DNA of 44,863 nt from positions 1 to 44,863 of IMG/VR virus record IMGVR_UViG_3300028399_000004, one strand, 5' to 3'. Below, in pieces: positions 23,173-29,906 of this stretch. This DNA comes from a virus. Every line of letters starts with the position of its first letter. The stretch's first letter is position 1. Both the position numbers and the translations under genes were made by a program. The notes under the pieces are model-generated. The model was not told the origin of the DNA. It saw nothing but the letters and a program-made list of their open reading frames with translations, and did not search any database.

Positions 23173-23433
23173 ATGGCTAGTGATTTAGTAAAGCGATTGA
23201 TAGCAGCAAATGAGGGTGACGAGCAGGCCGCTGGCGGCGATATTTTTTATTTAGCGGCTGAACGTCTAGCTTTCTTAGAGAGCGCGGTTGAACGTCTTTG
23301 CAGTTCGGGAGATGATGCGCTGGAAACTCTTTACAAATGGATGAGAGAAAACGAAAAAACAATTGTCGGTAAAGGCCACGTAAATATCAACAACCTGCGC
23401 ATTGAAGTTAATAGAGCAAAGCTAGTCATATAA
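23173..23433 (+). CDS. Helical hypothetical protein
   Basis: An 86-residue acidic, helix-rich protein (LAAERLAFLESAVERLCSSGDD), comparable in pattern to phage Ea22-like or 'ead' helical proteins. The stop is in an ATATAAC box, but only 25 bp follow before the next start and no R' is present. Function unknown. Confidence 0.55.
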   Translation: MASDLVKRLIAANEGDEQAAGGDIFYLAAERLAFLESAVERLCSSGDDALETLYKWMRENEKTIVGKGHVNINNLRIEVNRAKLVI

Positions 23434-23462
23434 CAAGCGATAACCCAACTGGAGATACTATA

Positions 23463-24023
23463 ATGGCTAACGAAGCCAGAGGGGCGATAGAAATATTGTG
23501 TAAAGAAATTAACGCAATATTTACGCAGAACATGGAGAGCACCGCGGTATTGGTAGGATTCATCAGCGCTATTGTTTCCGAGATTGATGGTATGGTGCGA
23601 ACCGCAAGGCAGCTTTCTCAAATCATTGGAGAAGACGTGCCAGACGAAACAGAAGAAGCTCTTGAGGCGGTTAAGAATGTCTTAAAGCACAGTAACCGAG
23701 AAGAGCTAATTAAGGCCGAAGCAAGAGCCCGCCGTACTGTATATGTGCTAGATGAGGGTCCGTGTAATCATTACGTTGATATGCTTTCCTCTTGTCTTTC
23801 TGCAATAAAATTTGGACTAGAACGGCCATGCTTATCACGCCACCCAGCAGACGCCGCCGATCATGTTTGGAAAAGAAAATATGGGATATCCCTGTTTGAT
23901 AGACACACGTCTGCATGGCGCAAACAATGGACTAGGGATAAATTATATGAAGCCCTAAGTGTTGCGGCTACAGGTAATAACCAAGCCACAGAAACACTTA
24001 ACCAGGAGAAGAAAAATGAGTAA
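23463..24023 (+). CDS. Hypothetical protein
   Basis: A 186-residue protein. The first 80 residues are amphipathic helices; the remainder has CNHYVDMLSSCLSAIKFG and RHPADAADHVWKRKYG segments, a Cys and His rich stretch. Start with GGAG upstream. It overlaps the next gene by 8 nt, so it is probably the first of a three-gene unit ending at attC L. Not recognised. Confidence 0.6.
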   Translation: MANEARGAIEILCKEINAIFTQNMESTAVLVGFISAIVSEIDGMVRTARQLSQIIGEDVPDETEEALEAVKNVLKHSNREELIKAEARARRTVYVLDEGPCNHYVDMLSSCLSAIKFGLERPCLSRHPADAADHVWKRKYGISLFDRHTSAWRKQWTRDKLYEALSVAATGNNQATETLNQEKKNE

Positions 24024-24276
24024 TGAAAGTGGTGGTTTTTTCGGTTCGGATAGTGCAGAAGTTGACTCGAAAGAGCATTTAGAATCTGCTCCGTTACGCA
24101 GTGATGTGTTAATAATGAACGGCGACAAGCGACCTAAAAAGTACGGATGGGCTCCCGGCAATTATTATTGCCTGTGCTACAGGTGCAAGCGTGAATTTAT
24201 AGGCGACAAACGGTCGTGCATGTGCGCTGACTGTGCCTACGGTCATCAAGATGGCGCGCAGAGTAGCGGCCAGTGA
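24016..24276 (+). CDS. Zinc-binding-like small protein
   Basis: ATG 24016 with AGGAG 7 nt before gives 86 residues. The C-terminal half carries CLCYRCKREF and CMCADCAYGH, two Cys pairs with a His, a probable zinc-ribbon as in 'ead/Ea22'-type phage proteins. It overlaps the neighbours by 8 and 4 nt. Confidence 0.65.
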   Translation: MSNESGGFFGSDSAEVDSKEHLESAPLRSDVLIMNGDKRPKKYGWAPGNYYCLCYRCKREFIGDKRSCMCADCAYGHQDGAQSSGQ

Positions 24277-24521
24277 CAGGCGCAGAACTAAAGCGGGCAC
24301 GGCACTCTCTGGGTTTCACTCAGGCTAAGTTAGGGGCCAGAATCGACCTCACCCGCGTGATGGTGGGACAGATGGAGCGTAGAGCAAATCCTGTCCGCGA
24401 ACGAACCGTACTAGCTGTCTGGTGCCTACTGTACGAGGCTGGCGTAGCGCAGGTAGGTGACCGGACAGAAGATATGTTTGATAACGTTGTTTTTAACTTG
24501 CGCACCACAACCTGCAAATAA
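24273..24521 (+). CDS. XRE-family regulator whose end runs into attC L
   Basis: The GTG start at 24273 gives 82 residues with an HTH: MTGAELKRARHSLGFTQAKL, then RIDLTRVMVGQMERRAN (residues about 23-39). The last 14 codons (from 24479) lie inside attC L and encode DNVVFNLRTTTCK; the stop falls after the left arm. Either the original stop was lost or the cassette has always had this ending. Confidence 0.75.
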   Translation: MTGAELKRARHSLGFTQAKLGARIDLTRVMVGQMERRANPVRERTVLAVWCLLYEAGVAQVGDRTEDMFDNVVFNLRTTTCK

Positions 24522-24564
24522 AGGCACAAATGTTACTGCGTCAAGTTGAAAAACTTTGTTATAC
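24479..24564 (+). other. attC site L
   Basis: 86 bp from TGATAAC (24479-24485) to GTTATAC (24558-24564). Arms GTTTTTAACTTG (24489-24500) and CAAGTTGAAAAAC (24542-24554) pair with one unpaired G. The regulator's coding sequence overlaps the left half. Confidence 0.9.
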
Positions 24565-24593
24565 ATGAAAATTTTACTATGGAGTATAGAGAT

Positions 24594-24767
24594 ATGAGCG
24601 CCCACTAGTGTGTGAAACAAACATTAAATGGAATAGCAAACTTAACTGACAATGATCACATTATTGAAATGGTTTGTTTCTGTATTGATAACATTGATGC
24701 AATAAGAAAAGAGCAGGATCGTGATACACGGCATAAATGTGCGAAGGCTGTTTTAGAGTGCCCTTAA
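24594..24767 (+). pseudogene. Cassette gene with an early in-frame amber
   Basis: A GGAG site precedes ATG 24594. The frame reads Met-Ser-Ala-His-TAG, then Cys-Val-Lys-Gln and on for 51 more residues to TAA 24765-24767. Without the TAG (one change from CAG) it would be a 57-residue helical protein. Translation may instead start at GTG 24612. It follows attC L as a first cassette gene would. Confidence 0.6.
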
Positions 24768-24770
24768 GAT

Positions 24771-24833
24771 ATGAGTAGCCATGATCTTAAAAACATGGTA
24801 CATAGAAAATGCATGAACGCAAAGGCTGTATAA
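24771..24833 (+). CDS. Very short ORF
   Basis: A 20-residue reading frame starting 3 nt after the preceding stop and ending within GTATAAC (24828-24834). No ribosome site stands out. It could be the tail of a reduced cassette. No attC structure follows. Confidence 0.25.
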   Translation: MSSHDLKNMVHRKCMNAKAV

Positions 24834-24847
24834 CAACGGTGATGATA

Positions 24848-24997
24848 ATGGACAAGGTTAAATGCCGGAACTGTATGAGTAGCAAACTTCATATTTTTGA
24901 TGAAGAGGATGGCGACTGTATGTTTTTTTGTGATAACGACTACACAGAAACAACAGCCTGCCCTGACAATATAGAGTGCGAGTTTTACGAAAGGTAG
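24848..24997 (+). CDS. Small zinc-ribbon-like protein
   Basis: A 49-residue acidic protein, start ATG 24848, with CRNC at 6-9 and CMFFC and two later Cys. Likely metal-binding. An in-frame ATG at 24809 would add 13 residues but overlaps the short ORF. Function unknown. Confidence 0.55.
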   Translation: MDKVKCRNCMSSKLHIFDEEDGDCMFFCDNDYTETTACPDNIECEFYER

Positions 24998-25072
24998 CCC
25001 GGTTCTGATGATGATTAAAGTTTGCCGAAAAATAGCGTAAAGACACTGTATTTATCCATCGAGGATGTAAAC

Positions 25073-25258
25073 ATGAAAAGAATATTTACATTTGGTTATG
25101 GGCAAAAGAATAGGGGAAGGTTTGTAATTATTAATGGGAATAATCGTGAAGATTGCCGTAATAAAATGATCCAGAGTTTTGGAATGGAGTGGGCGTTTGT
25201 TTATGACGAGTACCGACTGGAAGCGATTAAGCGGAGCGGGTTGAGAGAGTTGAAATAA
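25073..25258 (+). CDS. Small hypothetical protein
   Basis: ATG 25073 with GAGG 12 nt upstream gives 61 residues, beginning MKRIFTFGYGQKNRGRFVII. Short beta-like pattern then a helix. Its stop overlaps the DUF1367 start (ATAATGG). It precedes recombination-type genes and may be in their unit. Confidence 0.6.
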   Translation: MKRIFTFGYGQKNRGRFVIINGNNREDCRNKMIQSFGMEWAFVYDEYRLEAIKRSGLRELK

Positions 25259-25725
25259 TGGCTGAAGTAAATCTACTTAAATTATCAAGTACATCTCTTG
25301 CCCCGGCGACAGAAGAGGATGTTGAAGCTTTGTCGCATATTAAGATTGGCGAGGTAGTACGGTGTAAATATTCGCGCATGAGGAACATTAAGTTTCACCG
25401 TAAATATTTTTCTTTGTTGAACTATCTTTACGATGTATGGGAGCCTGCTGAGGTAGCGGTTGATGACAAACGCTTTGTGCCCGAGAAGAGCTTTGAGACA
25501 TTCAGAAAAAATATAGCGGTGATGTCGGGGTATTATGATACACACTTCACGATAGCCGGAGATCCCCGTATAGAGGCAAAATCGATAAGTTTCGCAAACA
25601 TGAAGGAAGAGGAGTTTGAGAAACTCTATTCGAATACCATTGATGTTGGCCTTAAGCACATTCTTCATAATCACAGCCGAGAGGATGTGGATAACGTAGT
25701 GCAAAATTTGATAGGGTTTATGTGA
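25258..25725 (+). CDS. DUF1367-family phage protein
   Basis: A 155-residue protein with the DUF1367 pattern: LKIG-like segment VVRCKYSRMRNIKFHRKYFSLLNYLYDVW (key: RNIKFHRKYFSLLN near residues 42-55) and a YDTHFTIAGDPRIEAKSISFA middle. The family occurs in lambdoid 'nin'-like regions and may take part in recombination. Followed by the Ref-type nuclease. Confidence 0.8.
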   Translation: MAEVNLLKLSSTSLAPATEEDVEALSHIKIGEVVRCKYSRMRNIKFHRKYFSLLNYLYDVWEPAEVAVDDKRFVPEKSFETFRKNIAVMSGYYDTHFTIAGDPRIEAKSISFANMKEEEFEKLYSNTIDVGLKHILHNHSREDVDNVVQNLIGFM

Positions 25726-26048
25726 TGAAGGGACAAAGCAGGACAAAAGAAGAAATCCGGTATCATGACGCAATATGCGAAATGGGATGTGTAGTCTGCA
25801 TGGATGTGTTTAAAACGTACTCTCCAGGCACCGTGCACCACATCGATGGTAAAACGAAGACCGGCGCTCATATGAATTGTATTTGTCTGTGCGCAAGGCA
25901 CCACCAAGTGGCTTCTGACACGGGCGAATGGGCAACCAGGCATGGGCCCGGGCGAAACACAGGAAAGGCCATGTTCGAGGCTGCATATGGAACTGAACAA
26001 GAGTTGCTGGATAAAACAATGGAATTATTAGGAGTGAATAAAAAGTGA
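25725..26048 (+). CDS. Ref-like HNH nuclease
   Basis: ATG 25725 overlaps the DUF1367 stop. The 107-residue protein has CEMGCVVC near residues 18-25, VHHIDGK (about 38-44) and CLCARHHQ (about 55-62), a zinc-bound HNH nuclease pattern as in P1 Ref-type recombination enhancement nucleases. It would act with RecA or the phage's annealing pathway. The ending is helical. Confidence 0.75.
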   Translation: MKGQSRTKEEIRYHDAICEMGCVVCMDVFKTYSPGTVHHIDGKTKTGAHMNCICLCARHHQVASDTGEWATRHGPGRNTGKAMFEAAYGTEQELLDKTMELLGVNKK

Positions 26049-26350
26049 AGAACATTACTATTGTTGAAATAGGGAAACGGAAAAACAAGCGTGATGCCAG
26101 ATTTAAGGGTACTTTTGAATATTGGGAAAAGTCAATTAATCGGTTATCTGTTTTTGCTGATACTTTTATTGATCCAGGATTTGTTGTCGATGGTTCTATT
26201 GACAAGGTAACTAGGCTGAAAGTCTATAAAGTTTTTAAACGATTTATGAATCAATACAAAGGTGTTATCCATGAAGAAAATCGGCCTTTTTCTTATACTC
26301 AAGAAACTGAGATAAGGAGAGTCCTCTTTGGAGGAACCATATCGTTTTAA
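26045..26350 (+). CDS. Hypothetical protein
   Basis: GTG start overlapping the Ref-like stop by 4 nt. 101 basic residues with helical C-terminal half (RLKVYKVFKRFMNQYKG). Its stop leads straight into attC M. Not recognised. Confidence 0.55.
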   Translation: MKNITIVEIGKRKNKRDARFKGTFEYWEKSINRLSVFADTFIDPGFVVDGSIDKVTRLKVYKVFKRFMNQYKGVIHEENRPFSYTQETEIRRVLFGGTISF

Positions 26351-26408
26351 TTAACGCGCCGCCGAAGGCGGAGCGAAGCGTAGCTCCGCGTGAATTTAAT
26401 TGTTAGGA
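26349..26408 (+). other. attC site M
   Basis: 60 bp from AATTAAC (26349-26355) to GTTAGGA (26402-26408). Inner arms GGCGGAGC / GCTCCGCG pair, and an outer ATTAACGCG/CGCGTGAATT pairing is imperfect. It is the only site with a GTTAGGA-type R' and is GC-richer, so it may come from another integron. Confidence 0.7.
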
Positions 26409-26425
26409 ATTTTTGGTAAAAAGAG

Positions 26426-27718
26426 ATGATAAGAATAGGATACTTGATTTTTAATTATGCATCCGGCAGGTATGGGAACTTTGGCGGAGAGCTGATAAGG
26501 GATATTGTTGCAAAAACCTATGCCGTAGAAAATTGCACTATCGATCAAATAAATAACTACGATGTTGTACTGGTCTCTTTCCCGTCGACACAGCAGGTCG
26601 GTGATTATTATATTGAGGCAAAAAAACACGGCTTACACCGCCGTAAATGCAAAATAATTATTGGTGGTTTCGGGGCGCAAAATGTATCGTTAATCAGAGA
26701 TTATTTTGATTGTGTGTTTTTTGGCCGTGCGCACGATGTAATTATTGAGCTAATAGACAAGTTGCTTGATGGCGATTATATTAGCGAGTATTCATTGTGC
26801 TCTGATTTATCTGGAGTAGCAAAAATAAGGCAAGCACAACTAATCAATAATAATAATTTCATTGAGGAGTTCACCGGCTGCAATCTCAAGTGTAAATTTT
26901 GTCACTATACTTACGCGCGGAAATATACAGGAGGGAGTTCTTCATATGCTCAAACGATGCTTGTCGGTGAGTCCAGCAAAGAAATCCTATACAGAGACAT
27001 ACTTGCACTTTACAAAAAACAGGGAAGATTAAGAACAGCGATAGACGGTTTCAGTGAGCGCATTAGATATGCCTACGGTAAGCGAATATCTAACAAAATG
27101 ATAATTGAAGGGATAAATCATCTTGGAGATTTGTGTGAAAACAATATTGTGATACAAGATATGTTTGGAGGCAGGAAGCCCGAGACAACAGTAATGACTG
27201 TTTATAATATTTGCAATTTCCCAGGCGAGACAGAGCAAGATGAGCAGGAGCTAATTGATACAATTAACTGCGCAGAACCAAAGCAGAGAATTATATTCAT
27301 CTTGCAGAGCACTCCATTTAGACCTTCCGCAGCTACGCCTATGGCGTGGGAACGGGTTAATTTGTTTCCTCAGTGGAGCGACAAGAGAGAAAACACGCTA
27401 GTTGACAGGCACAATTTATTATTCAAATACAGCTACACCTTGGAAGGGTCGTTTTCGCACTTGCTATCTGTCTTGATTGAGCGAGCCAGATATGATGATG
27501 CCAACATAATCGAGAAGTCCATAACAGGGCGCGGACTCAAAGGAGATGCAAAAAATAAAACAAAGCAAATGCTTGAGTTTGATTTGAATCACTACTTATC
27601 TGAGCACGATATAGATGCTCCCCCACCAGTCCCGTACTTAGAAAGTTATATCGGTATGGATAAAATGAGAAAAATAGCTAAGAAGATGAGACATCAAGCG
27701 CAACAATGGGATGCCTAA
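26426..27718 (+). CDS. Radical SAM enzyme with N-terminal B12-binding-like domain
   Basis: The 430-residue protein has an N-terminal Rossmann-like half (residues 1-130: MIRIGYLIFNYASGRYGNFG, GGFG, CVFFGRAHD) like the B12-binding domain of radical SAM enzymes. The iron-sulphur motif GCNLKCKFCHY follows (Cys 152, 156, 159). A long helical C-terminus ends in QAQQWDA. The substrate cannot be told. It lies between attC M and a GCCTAAC half site, so it appears to be a cassette. Large enzymes are unusual as phage cassettes. Confidence 0.85.
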   Translation: MIRIGYLIFNYASGRYGNFGGELIRDIVAKTYAVENCTIDQINNYDVVLVSFPSTQQVGDYYIEAKKHGLHRRKCKIIIGGFGAQNVSLIRDYFDCVFFGRAHDVIIELIDKLLDGDYISEYSLCSDLSGVAKIRQAQLINNNNFIEEFTGCNLKCKFCHYTYARKYTGGSSSYAQTMLVGESSKEILYRDILALYKKQGRLRTAIDGFSERIRYAYGKRISNKMIIEGINHLGDLCENNIVIQDMFGGRKPETTVMTVYNICNFPGETEQDEQELIDTINCAEPKQRIIFILQSTPFRPSAATPMAWERVNLFPQWSDKRENTLVDRHNLLFKYSYTLEGSFSHLLSVLIERARYDDANIIEKSITGRGLKGDAKNKTKQMLEFDLNHYLSEHDIDAPPPVPYLESYIGMDKMRKIAKKMRHQAQQWDA

Positions 27719-27739
27719 CGTCATTATTAACCGGCGCAA
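27713..27739 (+). other. Half attC site N
   Basis: GCCTAAC (perfect RYYYAAC) holds the radical SAM stop, followed by the segment shared with half site I and a small GGCGC/GCGCC hairpin. No right arm or R' is visible before the next gene, so the site is truncated. Confidence 0.65.
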
Positions 27740-27814
27740 GCGCCGAAAGGAATATCAAAATGAACCAGAACGAAACACAGAAGTCAAACAAATCGAAAAG
27801 AGGTTAAGCGGTTA

Positions 27815-28042
27815 TTGCGTGAGGTAACACACCTAGGAAAAAAAAGATCATATGGATACGGCAAGATCATCAATATTGAATACCCTGAGTCAGATAATGA
27901 TTACTCTCTAATAAAAGATGGACTGGCCATGCGCTATTTGCCCGATGATAATGGATATAGAGAGGTAAGGCTTCGTCCGCCATACTGGAATAGGATAGAC
28001 AGGGTGCGGTGTTGCGAAATTGGCGACTGTGTAATCGCCTAA
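27815..28042 (+). CDS. Cassette gene, unknown function
   Basis: The TTG at 27815, with AGAGG 11 nt upstream, gives 75 residues. A 15-residue ORF (27760-27807) ends just before it and may couple translation. The stretch GYGKIINIEYPESD resembles a beta core. The stop lies in GCCTAAC, the R'' of attC O. Not recognised. Confidence 0.55.
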   Translation: MREVTHLGKKRSYGYGKIINIEYPESDNDYSLIKDGLAMRYLPDDNGYREVRLRPPYWNRIDRVRCCEIGDCVIA

Positions 28043-28141
28043 CGTCGCAAATCACCCGCGAAATAAAGCGGCAAATTAACTAAAAAAGAACACAGGGCAA
28101 GCACCGCTTTATTTTGTCGGAGTGCATTTGCCTTGTTATAT
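28037..28141 (+). other. attC site O
   Basis: 105 bp from GCCTAAC (28037-28043) to GTTATAT (28135-28141). Arms GCAAATCAC and GTGCATTTGC pair with one unpaired C; AAATAAAGCGG / CCGCTTTATTT pair perfectly inside. An almost identical site, E, is at 19659-19763 in opposite orientation. Confidence 0.9.
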
Positions 28142-28167
28142 TACGTTTTAATCATTGGAGAATGATA

Positions 28168-28692
28168 ATGACTGTTGAATTTAAAGCATGGGAAAAGATA
28201 CAAAGAAAGAACCCGTTTAACGTAACCATTAGTGAGAAAATAGATGGTACAAATGCCTGCGTAATTATTGCAGATGGTGCGATAGTTGGGGTTCAGTCGC
28301 GGAAGCGATTTATAACGCCAGAGGACGATAACTACGGTTTTGCAGCATGGGTTGAAGAAAATAAGGGTGAGCTATCGACAATGGGTGATGGTTATCACTA
28401 CGGCGAATGGGCTGGGCCTGGCATACAGAATAACCCGCTACAGCTTGAGAGAAAGCACTTGTACCTGTTTAACACCTTCCGCTGGAACGAGAATAACTCA
28501 AACAGGCCAAAATGCTGTGATGTTGTACCGGTACTATATCAGGGGATGCTGAAGCCTGAGACCATTCCAGACTTACTCGAAGAGCTTAAGGGCAAGGACA
28601 CTGATCGAGAGGGGGTTGTTGTGTACTACCACGCTTTTAGAAAGTACACGAAGCATACGATTAAAAGCCCAAATGGAAAATGGTGCAAGTAA
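28168..28692 (+). CDS. RNA ligase (Rnl2-type fold)
   Basis: ATG 28168, with GGAG 8 nt upstream, gives 174 residues. Motifs: SEKIDGTNA (lysine of the KxDGxN nucleotidyl-transfer motif, residues about 21-29), the IIIa-like YGEWAGPGIQ (about 89-98), EGVVVYY (motif IV) and HTIKSPNGKW (motif V lysine). It should seal RNA ends with ATP. The protein is short, so it lacks a large C-terminal domain. It lies between attC O and attC P, as a single-gene cassette. Confidence 0.85.
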   Translation: MTVEFKAWEKIQRKNPFNVTISEKIDGTNACVIIADGAIVGVQSRKRFITPEDDNYGFAAWVEENKGELSTMGDGYHYGEWAGPGIQNNPLQLERKHLYLFNTFRWNENNSNRPKCCDVVPVLYQGMLKPETIPDLLEELKGKDTDREGVVVYYHAFRKYTKHTIKSPNGKWCK

Positions 28693-28741
28693 TATAACGT
28701 CGCATTTAAGCGGCTTGTCCGCTTGAAATTCCTTGTTATAC
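28692..28741 (+). other. attC site P
   Basis: 50 bp from ATATAAC (28692-28698) to GTTATAC (28735-28741). Arms ATTTAAGCGG (28704-28713) and CCGCTTGAAAT (28719-28729) pair with one extra G at 28725. The RNA ligase stop (28690-28692) touches R'' rather than lying within it. Confidence 0.9.
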
Positions 28742-28769
28742 GTTTTATTAACTAAATAGGAGAAAAGTT

Positions 28770-29009
28770 ATGGATAACACACAGAAAGCAATTAACAGCG
28801 TCGTTGAATACAGAGATTTGCCGCATTTGAAAAAAGGGCAGCGCTGTGAAGTTAACGGCAAGCCGGGGAAAATATGGGGCGGCAATCATGCTGCAAATTT
28901 AAACGTATTATTTGACGGCGATAAGCGATTAGCGAACTGTCACCCGAATTACAAGATGAGGATTTTTAATGACAGTGGCGAGATTGTCTACGCGAGTGAT
29001 GACGTATAA
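28770..29009 (+). CDS. Cassette gene, SH3-like small protein
   Basis: A 79-residue protein with a barrel-like pattern in the middle (LKKGQRCEVNGKPGKIWGGN, then NLNVLFDGDKRLANCHPNYKM), typical of short SH3-like folds. It starts after AGGAG and ends in GTATAAC of attC Q. Similar proteins are common in integron cassettes. Function unknown. Confidence 0.7.
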   Translation: MDNTQKAINSVVEYRDLPHLKKGQRCEVNGKPGKIWGGNHAANLNVLFDGDKRLANCHPNYKMRIFNDSGEIVYASDDV

Positions 29010-29050
29010 CTTATTAATATCAGGAATGTTTGCCTTGATATTAGATATTA
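29004..29050 (+). other. attC site Q, degenerate R'
   Basis: Begins GTATAAC (29004-29010). Arms AATATCAGG (29016-29024) and CCTTGATATT (29033-29042) pair with one unpaired T, as in site C. At the R' position AGATATT replaces GTTATAT. Like site D it stands at the outer edge of a cassette run. Confidence 0.75.
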
Positions 29051-29088
29051 TCAACATAATTATGAAAATTCATGAGAAAGTAAAAATT

Positions 29089-29262
29089 ATGGAATTACAA
29101 AATGTTATTGACGCGTGGAACAATCAAGCTGATGAATATAACCAATGGGACTCTCTTGGAGGGGATGAAAAAGCAGAGTTTGCCATTATTTTTACAGAAA
29201 AAAATGGCAAACATCATAATAATGATGATAATCGAAAGGAAGTAACGATTGAAGAATCGTAG
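29089..29262 (+). CDS. Small acidic protein
   Basis: A 57-residue acidic protein (a start at ATG 29062 would add 9 residues). It begins MELQNVIDAWNNQADEYNQW, a helical, aromatic-rich pattern seen in phage early proteins. It overlaps the nuclease start by 14 nt. Not recognised. Confidence 0.6.
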   Translation: MELQNVIDAWNNQADEYNQWDSLGGDEKAEFAIIFTEKNGKHHNNDDNRKEVTIEES

Positions 29263-29542
29263 ATCCGCTAAAGTCGACAGAAACCAGAATTCTATAGTTA
29301 AGGCGTTACGGGAAATCCCTGGGGTTACCGTTGAGACGGAAAAGGACGATATACTTTGTGGGTACCTTGGGCGGACATTTTGGTTTGAATTAAAGAGCCC
29401 TGACGCTGTTAGCAAGAAAACAGGGTATATCCTTGAGTCTGCAAAGAAACCCTCTCAGATAAAGCTTGAGAGGGAATGGGCTGGGCATTATCGGATTGTG
29501 TCAAGCATAGACGAAATACTTTCTGATATAGGAATAAAATAG
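29249..29542 (+). CDS. VRR-NUC-like nuclease
   Basis: The TTG start (AGGAAG upstream) gives 97 residues. The pattern of the PD-(D/E)xK VRR-NUC fold is present: IVKALREIPGV, FWFELKSPDA (E-x-K) and a Gln/Trp helix KPSQIKLEREWAGHYRI. It may resolve branched DNA or nick during replication and packaging. It is outside the last attC of the run. Confidence 0.75.
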   Translation: MKNRRSAKVDRNQNSIVKALREIPGVTVETEKDDILCGYLGRTFWFELKSPDAVSKKTGYILESAKKPSQIKLEREWAGHYRIVSSIDEILSDIGIK

Positions 29543-29569
29543 CGTATTTTAATATATCCCGCTTTTACA

Positions 29570-29905
29570 TCATTTAATTATTTCATTTTTTTCTTTACAA
29601 TCAAGTTCAATCAGCCATCGCAATCTATCATGGCTGTCGATTAATTTCATACTGTTTTTGCATCCAGCTTCTTGTGGATTTCGGCCAAAATCACACTCAT
29701 AAACAAACCAGTCAATGTTTTTGTCATTATCATTAATCATCATGCTTAATGATTTTAATAACATGTCAGACACCTCAAAAAAAGGGCAAATCAACGGTGA
29801 TTCTGGTGGCAAAATCAGGCCAGTAGTCGCTTTTTTTAAAATATCATGCTCTTTTTGCAAGTCCTGCAGGCAGCCGGATACAAAATACCAATGGTCGTTA
29901 ATCAC
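29570..29905 (-). CDS. Hypothetical protein
   Basis: GTG start at 29905 with GAGGG 8 nt upstream, 111 residues. It has several Cys and a central acidic stretch (NDNDKNIDWFVYECDFGRNP). Last gene of the 31.5-29.6 kb leftward operon. No similarity recognised. Confidence 0.55.
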   Translation of the reverse strand: MINDHWYFVSGCLQDLQKEHDILKKATTGLILPPESPLICPFFEVSDMLLKSLSMMINDNDKNIDWFVYECDFGRNPQEAGCKNSMKLIDSHDRLRWLIELDCKEKNEIIK

Positions 29906-29906
29906 T

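Noticed and set aside
23428-23462. ATATAAC after the gene at 23173, taken as an attC
   Set aside because: There is no right arm and no GTT-type end before the next gene; a decayed junction cannot be shown.
24594-24608. Reassigned stop codons (TAG or TAA read as an amino acid)
   Set aside because: Most genes end normally at TAA, TAG or TGA and stay in frame with standard code. Only two genes have internal stops, so mutation is simpler.
17978-29050. An integron integrase or phage tyrosine recombinase
   Set aside because: None of the translated frames in the window shows a tyrosine recombinase pattern, so the cassettes have no local integrase.
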